DNA of 64,000 nt from Orthonyx spaldingii. Its lineage: Eukaryota > Chordata > Aves > Passeriformes > Orthonychidae. Shown piece after piece: positions 13,851 to 24,181 of the stretch (position 1 is its first letter; each line of letters begins with the position of its first letter). The DNA is taken from contig VZTJ01003247.1 in the NCBI GenBank assembly GCA_013397795.1, positions 6,972 to 70,971 of the forward strand. Reading direction: 5' to 3'. Made by a program: the position numbers and the translations under genes. The notes under the pieces are model-generated. The model did no database searches. It was not told where the DNA came from and saw nothing but the letters and a program-made list of their open reading frames with translations.

Positions 13851-13855
13851 CACAC

Positions 13856-16800
13856 TTCCTGACACTGTTTTAAATGGCACCATTTGCAACTGGAAAGGAG
13901 GATAGTGATGTGAGGGAAAGCACTAGCTTTAACTTTTCTGTCATCCCACCAAAAGAAGATATTCCTTTCGAAAAAATCTCAAGGAAATTATGGCAGATCA
14001 CTACAGCTGTTTAGCAAGGCCAAAACACCAGATTCTTAGCACTGAGACAGAGGAGGAAGGTGCAACTCAGCTTCCATCCCCCAGGCTCCCTGAGAGTTGT
14101 AGAAAGGTGGAACAGGGAATGGGGATATGGGAAAATGTATCTCATCCCAGTTACACCCCAGTTACCCTGACCTGAGAGCTGCAGCACAACACTGATGAGT
14201 TTGTTCCAGGGACAGAAAGGAAACCTCCATTCTTAGACGGCAGCAATGCTTTTTCCCAGGGCTCACCCACAACAGGGCTCTGGCATGTCCCTGATGCTGC
14301 AAGGGCTGGGAAGGGACACTGGTGTTTATCTTCATGCAGGACCTAAGGCTTAAACTGTCTTCCTCAGCCTTGTGTATTTGTCCAGTACATAATCTACAGC
14401 CTGGTCCCTCCACTGACCTGTTCACGCCACATTGGCTTTAGCACAGCATTGTCATCTTTTAATATTGCTCTAAGGCTCATGGCTGCATGAAGCAGCACTA
14501 GGGGATCACAGGAAAGACTGATTTCCAAGAACTGAAACGATATATTATTGGAGAGCTCTAGAGGTAACCCTGGTAATGACCAAGCCTGTAAGTTTGCTGT
14601 TTGTGCCTTTACCCAGTGAGAGGTTTGAGTATATCCAGCAGGGAGAAGCAGTGGCTGGATAGGAAGTCAGGTCCTAAAGATTCATGAACAAACTAACCAG
14701 AAAATCCAGAGGAATATAAATAGTGCTGGAAAGCCCAGACAGATATTTACCTTCAACCCCCCCCAAAGTGGGGAGGACCTACTGTGTGAAATTCTATCTG
14801 AAAGAAAAACCCTTTATTTTTACTCTTTATTGCAACAAAATTGAAAGCAGGCTACCTGTCTGAAATGGGAAGCATGTCACAGTCAGTATTGCAGTTTCCT
14901 TCTGGATGCAAGAAGATGACCTTCATAGCTCACTGGAGGCTCTGTCTCTTTAGAATTATGGGCCATTCCCTTGTTAGTGGTAAGAAGCTGCATTATATTC
15001 CCCTTCACACTGATGGTTTTTTCTACATAATGCCAGAGAACTTTAAAAAATGAAAGAATAAAGGTCAGTGAGTTTCAAAATGTGCTTTACTGAAAAGGAT
15101 ACAAAAGGGAAAGAGCTCGTATAACTTCTCAGATGACATCTGTTGTATTAACAAGCCATTATGTTTTAAGCACTGTTTGCAAGTCTCGTGCACACATTGT
15201 TTGGGATGGTGTTATAGTGTCCACGAGGGGACCAGATGTTCAGAATGCAGAATGGTCTGGGATAAAAATCAGGGGGAGGCACAGAGAGGCACAGATAAGA
15301 TGTCTCCTGAGGAGCTTCACCTCGGTCATCTGAATCAATGGCAGGTCCCAGTATCTGAAGCCCTCCCAGATTTTCAGCTCTGCTTTTGGATAATCCAACC
15401 TGAATAACAGAGACTAGGACAGTGTGTTAGTGCAAGCCCAAAACCCTGTTGAAGTTGAAGCCTTTAAATAACTCTCCAAAACCCTCTTATCTCCCCTCTG
15501 CACTTCTGACCTCCCAACAAGCCTGTAATTAGCAGAGATTTTTCACATCCGTGGCTAGATTGGAAATTTGGAAGCACTTAATGAAGAAGGTCAGTCACCT
15601 TGACCAGGCTGAAGTTGCAGTTAGAGGATGTTTGCTCGCATACCCATGGATATTAACATAGAAATGCAAACACTGTGGTGATGGTTGCTAGGACAGGACA
15701 CTGCATTCCATGTGACTTCAGCCCTGCGGGCTTTCTCCTTTTTGTGGGCATTTCCTTGTAAACCTCCTAAGGCAGGATTTGCACATTAGGACATGACTCC
15801 AGGTTCAGATTAACTAGAAATGCAGATTACCAGCTTCCCATATGATTTGAGCCAAAATCAGGTCCAAGTCACATAATTCTTCAATGGTAGGTCCAGCATC
15901 TTATCCCCCACAGCTTTGGTGGCAGTGCCAAAACCTGTGTTCCCAGTAGGCCTTGTCTTGGGAAGCTATTTTTTATAGGAGACGAGGTGAGGTTTTGGTG
16001 TGGGGTCAGGACCAGGGCCTCAAGGATTTTGGTTTTATGTTCTTGAAAAAAGGAAGTACAGGAAATATTCTGTCTGCAATCTTGTTGGCATTGGGGTGAT
16101 CTAAAAAATTAACATGAACAAAATAACACCCTCTGAATATAGGAAGGGAGGGCCTCTGTGTCTGGTTTTGCTGCCATGACATCTTCCAGGATGTCTCCTA
16201 TTTGATATTTGTGGGCTGCAGGATGACAGTGGAGGCTGTCTCCAAAACCTTACATCCAGGCTGGGAAGTGATGAAAGGAGTCCTGTGGAAATGGAAAGAG
16301 ACTTGTGAATCATTATATGATTTCCTGTCTCTCCCTGTAGTTCATGACTGTAATGCAGGTTTCTGTGACACTGGACAATAAGTACATAACACATTTTTAT
16401 TTATCTGTTTCAATCTCTCAGACCATGATCGACTATATCAAAAGTAAAAGAAGGCTCACACACAGCAAATTCTACAACCATTGCATTAGGAAAGCTCAGA
16501 TTCTTTCATTTCTGGATCTCTTAGGTGCAGTTTATGTATAATGGGAGAAAAAAAGTTCCTTGTAATAATTATACAGTTTGAACTGAAGCTTCTTATGGCA
16601 GTAAGGATTCTTTCAATAATGTGCGAAGCATCATGACCTATATTCATAAAAAACCCATGTGCCTTTAAACATTCATTTTTACTGTGTGTGTTTAATAATA
16701 AAAATGATTATAGCACACAGCTCTTCACCTTAATTGTCTGGCAAATGTCATATTGTAAAAGCAAATTCCTCTCTTGCCACTAGAATACCATGGCATTGTC

Positions 16801-19244
16801 ATGCTGCCAAGAAGTCCCTGCAAGATGCTTAGGAAAGCACCCTTCCTGTAGCACAGTTTGTGAGCATTTTGTAAATCTTTCACCCCTTAGAGATGAGTGG
16901 GTTTTTTTTATTCCTACCTCTTTATACCTGGAGAACTGAAGTACAGAAAAAGGTCCAGATCCCCTATGGTGCTCAGGTGCATAAATCCCTCTGAGTTCAT
17001 CCCACCAGACTTTCAGGAAGTGACCAACAGGAGGGTTGTGCTGGAAGTTTAATCATCCTTAAAAATCATTCTGAACCAAACCACTTTTTTGCTTTCCGTT
17101 AGAACCCTCCAGAGCCCTAAAGGTGGCTTGCCCACCAAGTGCAAAACTGGATGTCCAGCAATGCATGGCCAGATTTCCCAAAGGCATCAGTGCCAATTGT
17201 CTGAACATCTGTCACCATTTGGTTGCAGTGTTTGGTTTTGTTTTGACTGGGCCAGACTGGTCCCTAGCACGGGCACCATGTGTTCACTGAATTCAAGAAC
17301 AAGTGTGATGAGCTCTTCCTTCCTAAGAGTAAAGCAGAGCAGACTGAGACTCACAGCTCAGAGCAGCCAGAGCTGTCAGAGCAGAACCAGCACCTCTGTG
17401 ATGAGCTGGATGAACAAGGCAGGGACAGCTGGGTCTTCTTCAAGATCTCTGACTGCCCATGAAGGTGCCAGTGGTGAGGCTGCAGAGAATTTGTCAGGTC
17501 ACCACTAGGAAAGGAAATTCAGGACCTTCAAACTTTTTGCATGTGCGAATGTTAGTGCCAGGCTGCTGGTGCTCTTTGCTGTTGTTTGCTGGTTGTCATT
17601 TAAAAACAGAGCAAAGAGAGCTATGGGCATCTCAGGAGACACTTGATGTCTTGCAAGATCATGTTCTGGGAATAAGGAATCTGCTCTGTATCAAAATGAC
17701 TGTCACCTGCACTCTACTCCACTAAGTGAATTTATTGTAGGTCTGTATCAAACAAATGGACTCATAAGCTGTACTGTCACCAGGGTGACAGGATGGATTA
17801 AAATAACCAAGACAGAGATGAATGCTGCCAGAGGGTGTTGGTATTGGACTGCTGGACTTGTGGTCTCTGGCAAATTCCATGAAACAGTCTTGTCACAGGG
17901 AGACTCCCAAACTGCCATTCTCAGTAACAGAGGGGAATTGGTCCCCTTTCTAATGCAGGGGCAGCCAGACTCTGCCATAAAACATGCTGGCTGTCCACAC
18001 TTATGAGAATGAATTAGCTTCAAACATAGCTTTCACATGTCTTATCACCTCCTTCCCTTCACTGCTCCAGAAGTAATGTAAACAAAATGTAGATCCAACT
18101 TGCAGTAAGAGAACTGTGAGCCTTATGCACCTCCAACTGCAATCAGCAGTGACAAAAGTCCTTGTCATTTAAACGACATTAAATGAGGTGTTTGGGTATA
18201 CACTGCAGGTGTATTTTATGTCACATATGCACACGTAGGAGAGATGAGCACCTGCTTGTCTCCAGACAGCAAATCCTGGAGTGTCTGTGTGCAGGTAGAT
18301 GTCTGTCTGTCTGTGTGTGCTGCTAACGTGTGTTTAAACTGTGGTCAGGCCACAATTGTGTTTGTAAACTGTGCCCTGTGCCTCTGCTCCCCACTGCAGA
18401 ACCCTGTTCTAGATGTGAGCTGCAATGGAGACCTTTGATTTACAAAACCTTCTCTACTGGTTGCTGTTTATGTAGGATTATCCACGTGATGCAAAATCTA
18501 AGTTGATGGTGGGTCTGTTGGGCTGCAAGGAGAAACTCCACATGGAACCCTGTCAGGTACGAGCTCCTTGTGCCATGCCATTTTATTTTACAGGTGGGCA
18601 GCCATCCAAGGGGAACTTTAATCTGAGAGAGTCTGTACTTCACAGCAGCAGTCCAATGCCCTGCCATGTCCTTTCCATTGACCCCTTTTGTTCCTTTCTT
18701 AAAAAAACCTGATTGGGAGAAGTCAAGGAGGGTAACATTCTATCTGTTCAAGGCAGCAGTGGCCAGCCAAGCCTTGTGCTGACAGCCTGGCAAATGATCC
18801 CCTGCCAGAATACATGACCAAGGAGAGGGGTTTTGACAGTGCTGTCCTCAGACCCTCAGCTCTCATGGAGGAACTGTGACCCTTGGGAAGGCCAGGAGTG
18901 GGCTCCCTGCTTGGGGTAGAAGCAGAGTTTGTGTATGCATTTGGGAATGACTGAAATTGAAGGTGAGGTGACCAATGCATCTGTTCATACCCAGAAGAAA
19001 TCAATGTACTGCACCTTTGTGAGCTGTACTGAATTGGTGACGCAGCCACAGCCAGCTGGGTCTGCCTGCTCAAACACAGAAATTGTACAGTCCCATCTTC
19101 AGCATCCTCCTTCTCATCTGGTGCACCTCTTCCCTTTCCCCACCCCCATTCTCCCCATTTGCGCGTTTCTGTCTCCGAAGAAATCCCTAAGGGAGAGAGA
19201 CCTTTCTTTTCAGCATCTTGCTGACCCCCTTTCTCCTCCCCTCA
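13856..19244. other. Intergenic, no gene recognised
   Basis: Unique sequence after LTR copy B. Two overlapping open frames at 17089-17508 (139 and 60 codons) run on the same strand but match no family I know and lack a credible start context or exon structure, so I treat them as chance. Confidence 0.7.
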
Positions 19245-19620
19245 AGCTCTGAAATTAATTAAATGATGTCACGCTTGATTTTAACTGATTTGGAAGCAAT
19301 TCATCACCCTTTTGCTTGTTCTATTAGTCCAAGCGATCAGCACATTAATTCATTTGTGAGACTAAGCTCAAGGGTAATTACAGTGAGGAAGCTTAATGCC
19401 TAAACTTGTTAATGTCTGTAATCAGAACTATTTCCTCAGCGTGGAACAATTGTTAGACAATTACACTTGGATATGATTGCTCTGGTAGGCAGCAGAAGCT
19501 GTGTCAAGAGAGGAATAACAGAAGCAAGTAGTGTATTATCAGCAAATCCGTCTCTTTGCAATCTCTCTTCGGGATTCTGCGCAGCTCACTCCTTCCTCAG
19601 GTTTTCCATTATTAAATGAG
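19245..19620. other. Candidate conserved non-coding element or enhancer
   Basis: AT-rich, repeat-free block dense in homeodomain-type cores (attaattaa, attaattc, taattac, ttaatg, tgtaatcag) plus an imperfect palindrome around acaattgttagacaatta. The flanks differ in composition. Located about 11 kb past the ERBB4 poly(A) site and next to a solo LTR. Function is inferred only from this texture. Confidence 0.35.
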
Positions 19621-19856
19621 TTGAAAAGTCATTTCTCTCTCTTTTTCAGGCTGAGTTCTGTGGGGCACAGGAAAATAGACACCTCTGCTTTTTTTTTTCT
19701 GATATAAATGCCACTAGCTTTTGCTTCTGGTGTCCTGGTTTATGTGCATGGGGAGAAATAACTAATTTAATAGACGGCACTTTACTTCCCAGTAGACTCA
19801 ATCTTTATTCTCTGTTCAATAATCAGTGCTTTCCAGTGAAGAGATATTTAAGTGAT

Positions 19857-20534
19857 TGTCGCTGCCCAGCCACTGCCGGATCTCAAGCTGCCCGGTGGCT
19901 TGAGTGCGACCCTCTGCGCCTGGCTCTCTGCCGGACCTCTGCGGCACTCAGGCTCAGCAGATTTTGGTCTCTCAGCAACGGCTCAGGCAGGTACAGCTCA
20001 TCCGAGGGAGCTGGCAGCAGTAGACGTAACTTTGCAGCAGCTCGGCGATGAAGGAGCAGGAGGACTCAATGTAGCAGCAACTCCACCTTATTGCACCGAA
20101 GGGGGACGCTACAGAGCCGGGATCTGAGGGTGTGCAGGGGTTTAAAAGGGGCAAGAAAAGGGGCAGTCCAAGGGGAGGAACAAGGGAATAAACCAATGGG
20201 GGAACAATACGGAATCGGGGAACATCCAATGGGGAAACAAAGGGGTGGAATACATTAACTTAACCAATCAACAGAACCTGGTAACAGAACTTTCGGGTAA
20301 CTTATGCATATTAAAATAGCTGTGAGGGGACGGGGGAGGAGATGGAACCTTGATGGACACCTATCAGTGGTGGGAAACTATCACTGCCTGCCTTCCCCAT
20401 CCCCCTCAGACTCACTGTTCTGAGGGGAATAATTTGACCATCTAGCTTCTTCATTTATCCACATGCAGAAGGCAGGAGTGGCCAATTGACCCTCACTGTC
20501 AGTGACCACAGCCACTGACCGGGTCACCACCACA
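19857..20534 (-). mobile_element. Solo LTR of a different ERV (678 bp, 6-bp TSD)
   Basis: GC-rich, CpG-containing block that stands out from its AT-rich flanks. It begins TGTCGCTGCC and ends ACCACA, with the perfect 6-bp duplication AGTGAT at 19851-19856 and 20535-20540. On the minus strand TTTTAAA (20141-20147) is followed about 50 bp later by GCAATAAGG (20087-20092), a near-consensus poly(A) signal. That compact spacing is like alpharetroviral and other class II LTRs, and CCAAT-like words lie upstream. The 6-bp duplication also fits class II (ERVK-like). No internal genes remain. Orientation is less certain than the boundaries. Confidence 0.85.
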
Positions 20535-20540
20535 AGTGAT

Positions 20541-21794
20541 GAACTTTAGGACTGAGACCTTCCCTTCTTTGCCCATCTGGTGGACTCTTCATTAACCTCA
20601 CAGGGGGAAGTGTCCTGACAGGGTGATTCTGGACTTACTTTAAAGGAAAAGTGGCTGTTGATCAAGGGATCCATATGGGCACAGTGGGACCACACAAACA
20701 TAGCAAGGGGGCACAAAGTCTTTCTGAACAAGGACATTTTCTCTCTTGTCTCTTCTGACTGAGCTGTCAGTGCCGTTGTCTGACCAGAAAGTTTCTAGTG
20801 CTAAGTCAAGTATCCTAAATGTATCTATTTCCTTCAGGTCAAACTCCAGAAGGAAGTGAGAAAATTACAGCTACTTGTGCTAAGTTCAACTTTTAATGCA
20901 AAGGCACCAGTCCAGAGTGTCAGGAAATGCCCTGTCTGTGCAATCATCCTGCAAAGCCCCTGTGTACCCTGCAGTGACATCTCGGGACAACAGCCTCGTG
21001 TGGGACAAGCAGACACACTGCAGACTGCATGGATCTTCCACTGTTGCTGCACGAATCCAAGCACTGTGGCTTTTCAGCTGGGGGGAGATTTTATTCCAGC
21101 TCAGCCTGGAGGTCCTCCAGTACACACAGCACTGTACCTTGCAGAAATTCTCATTTGGGGTAATGTCCCATACACTGCTGCTCTTGAAAAATGCATTTCT
21201 TGGTATTTGAAGTAAAGCCTCTGGCTGTGCTGGATTGGCAGAATCCTCAGAGGCCCCTGTGTTAGTCCTTAACAGCAGTCTCAGCCTCCTGTCACGTATG
21301 AGGGAGGGCAGGAAATGAGTTTACAATGATGTATTTTGCAGACATGGTGAAAGTGGTGTCAGTCACAACCACAAAAAGAGCTGTCTGCTCTGATGGTTTC
21401 AGAGACTGTCTACACGCAAAGGAAAGTATGGTAAATCTAAGGTTTCTGTTGTCACTAGTGGTACACATGAAATGATTCCTTTTCCTCAAGACAGCAATCC
21501 TCTCTGGTCTCCAGCTGGACTTGCAAAGTGGCTGTGGCCACCTCCACATCTGATGTGGCAGGACTGTATTAGAACCTCCCTGCTTTCTCCAAAGCCCAGC
21601 ATACAACAAAACCCTGCTGGGGTTAAGGTCTAAGCCCTCTCTTAACAGGCATCTGGGGCACGTTGATGTCTGGGTTTGCTGTCTGCCATCCCAATGCAGT
21701 CTTCCAGTGTCTCCCTGCCAGCTTGTCAAGCAGTGCCGCACAGCAGCTGGATTTTGAAAGGATGATATGAAAACCAAAAAGATATCACCACTTC
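20541..21794. other. Intergenic, no gene recognised
   Basis: Unique sequence between the class II-like solo LTR and the 20-bp tandem repeat. A 161-codon minus-strand open frame (21292-21777) has no recognisable motif and is judged spurious. Confidence 0.7.
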
Positions 21795-21877
21795 AATGTG
21801 TTAAAAAGTAATGGAATGAGTTAAAAAGTAATGGAATGTGTTAAAAAGTAATGGAATGAGTTTAAAAGTAATGGAAT
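21795..21877. repeat. Four-copy 20-bp tandem repeat
   Basis: Units of the form TTAAAAAGTAATGGAATGAG repeat from 21801 in exact 20-bp register four times, the last partial. Differences between units are limited to one or two bases (gag/gtg, and tttaaaa in the last), pointing to recent expansion. Confidence 0.92.
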
Positions 21878-22598
21878 TCAGGGCAATCTCACATCTCTTC
21901 TGTCCTAGGGTGACTTTATGTTATGTATTTTATGCTGTATATTGCATATCATCTGCTATGTTCAGAAATGAGTTTTTGTCCCTCTAATTCAGTCAGAGAA
22001 GCCAGTACAGGTTTGTGTTTTTGTTTATATTTTTCGACTCCGACGGCAGCAGCGGACAACGGGAGATAAGGGGGGAATATGCGCTCTCAGGGTTTCTCGG
22101 CATCTGGCAGGGAGCAAGAGACAGGGAGTTTCTCTTTGGGTTTTTTTCCTGATGGTTTTTCCTCATTAGTTCAAGCAAAAAGAGCTTTACCTGGACTGTG
22201 GTTTCTTCTCTGGGACTGTTCAGTATCTCTCTCTTCAGTCCAAGACATCAGGACACCTGCCTGGGGGTCCTCCACCAGCAGCATGCCAGGCCCGAGCTCT
22301 GAAGGGACTGAGGGAATCTGAAGGCAACCTGACTGAGCAACACCCAAAGAGGGATTTCTCTGACTTATCGACTCTTCAAAACAAGTAGAGGTTCCATTTG
22401 TTTAATATTATTCATTTTGTTTGGTAAATATACAGGTTTTTTCCACTTTTCTCGAAGGAAGTGTTTCCCGAACCAGTGGCAGGGAGGGGCTGCTGAAATC
22501 TGTTTTCTGGGGGTCCCCTCCCAGAATTTGCCCTAAACCAGCACACTCCCCACTCAGCTTTCAGACCTGACAATAGGGAGTGTAAGCACAACAAAATG
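21878..22598. other. Intergenic, no gene recognised
   Basis: Unique sequence between the tandem repeat and the truncated LTR. Nothing recognisable. Confidence 0.7.
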
Positions 22599-23130
22599 TG
22601 TCATGGTTTAACCCAAACTCAGCTGCACCCAATTGCAGAGGGCAGAGAATCAGAAGACTAATAGTGAGGAAAACTGTGTGTTGAGATAAAGATAGTTTAA
22701 CAGGTAAAGCAACAGCTGCCACAAACAAGCAAAGCAAAGGAATTAATTCTCCCCTTCCCATGGACAGGCAGGTGTTCAGCCAATCTCTAGGAGAGCAGGG
22801 CCCCTTCACACGTAACAGGGACTTGGGAAGACAAAACACCATCACTCTAAATGTTCCCCGTTCTTCCCCCCTGCTTTATATACGGAACATGATCTGGTCA
22901 CATGGTCTGGGACATCCTTTGGGTTGGTTGGTGTCAGTTGTCCCAACTGTGTCCCCTTCCACCTTTCCAGGCACCCATGTTGGGCTGCAACACAACGTGC
23001 TCACCTGCTCAGTGGGTCCCTGGCCTGGGAATTAGGGAGTCAGGGGTTTTTTGTTGGCTCTAGCACTGGCATGGCAGGGAAACTTAGGCAAAGCATCTCC
23101 TGCTATCTTTTGCCTGCCTTGCCACTTTAA
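22599..23130. mobile_element. Truncated avian ERV LTR (TGTCATGGTTTAACCC type)
   Basis: It opens with TGTCATGGTTTAACCC, the terminal motif of a widespread bird LTR group. It also contains in the expected order an acatggtctgggacatccttt-like segment, a ggttggtgtcag segment and tgtccccttcc, which parallel that group's remembered consensus. A TATATAAAG lies on the minus strand at 22874-22882. The right end is not defined: I find no CA terminus with a copy of the AAATG that precedes the left end, so the element is probably truncated at about 23.1 kb. Confidence 0.7.
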
Positions 23131-24133
23131 TCCAAAGTCCCTCCAGTTTTCACTCTCCTGATAAATTCAAAAACATTTTAAATCTGTTATTCAGAAAGGC
23201 ACTGAAGTCTGGTATGGCTGAGCCCATTGTACCGTCCAAGGTTTCCTAATCTTCCCTGTGTTGCCCTTGTTGCAAGGAGCAGCAGGAGACATAGCCCGTC
23301 TCTTGGGTTATGGATGTCATTCCTCAAGATTATTCCCAAATTACTGTAGATACCGTTAGAAACTATTGAATAATAGCTTCTAAAATATCCACCTACTCTT
23401 CCTCTTTTTGTCTTTATTAAAAGCTAAAGAATATTTCTAATGTGACAGGAAACACGCGCCATTGTTTCTCCACTCTGTTTGACTGAAATGAAGCAGCTTC
23501 CCTGCACTAAGGTACCCACTGAATAGTTCGCTATTCTGAGCTCTGATAAATTTGGAGTCTAACTTATTTTAACTATTGCAGTTTCAGAGAGTCACCTGAT
23601 AAAGTTCTCCCATGCCATTAAACCTCAGTGGGGTTTTGCCCCACTTACCAAGAGACACCCGGAACAGAATGTGGATTCCAAGGAAATATGAAATCCAATC
23701 AGCTGAATCACTTAGGAAATGAATGTCTCCACCATCTCTCCCATATTTAGTGGCTGGATGCTTTGAGATCTTTCTGCCCACCAGACCACAATAACCTCCA
23801 TCACACTTTTGGCCAGGGGTGGTGAGATAACAGATGTAACAAAAAGCGAAGAAGTTGCCCAGGAGACCTTAGAACCAGAGATCAGATCCCTGTGGTGCCA
23901 GCAAAACCTGCTGAGCCCTGCTGTGCCCAGTCAGGCCGCCCCCAGGGCTAGGGAGCAAGGCACCAGCATCCCCTTGGGATGGGATATGTTCCCAAGCATC
24001 ACTGTGGCAGACTCTGCTCTCAGACCTCTCCATCCCATGTGCAGTGTTCAGGGACAGCTGCTGATGCTCTCCCACAGAGGTGATGGACAGGGGAAGCCAA
24101 GCTGCTGTGTGGATACAGGTAACGTGGAGCAGT
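23131..24133. other. Intergenic, no gene recognised
   Basis: Unique sequence between the truncated LTR and the inverted repeat at 24134. No coding, RNA or repeat feature recognised. Confidence 0.7.
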
Positions 24134-24181
24134 GAGGTTTTGCTGAGAACAAACTCACCACTTTGTTCTCAGCAAAACCTC
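24134..24181. repeat. Perfect 20-bp inverted repeat with 8-nt loop
   Basis: The left arm 24134-24153 (gaggttttgc, then tgagaacaaa) is the exact reverse complement of the right arm 24162-24181, with loop ctcaccac. Pairing stops at once on both sides. Twenty perfect pairs are not expected by chance in 64 kb, and no decay has occurred, so the structure is either recent or maintained. It could arise by template switching during replication, or be the stem of a small hairpin RNA. Confidence 0.95.

Noticed and set aside
17089..17508. Overlapping 139- and 60-codon open frames that might be a retro-pseudogene
   Set aside because: No domain, no poly-A tail, no duplication and no family I can name; Ser/Gln-rich composition is easily produced by chance.
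21292..21777. 161-codon minus-strand open frame
   Set aside because: No homology recognised and no exon-like signals; it ends next to a tandem repeat in intergenic DNA.
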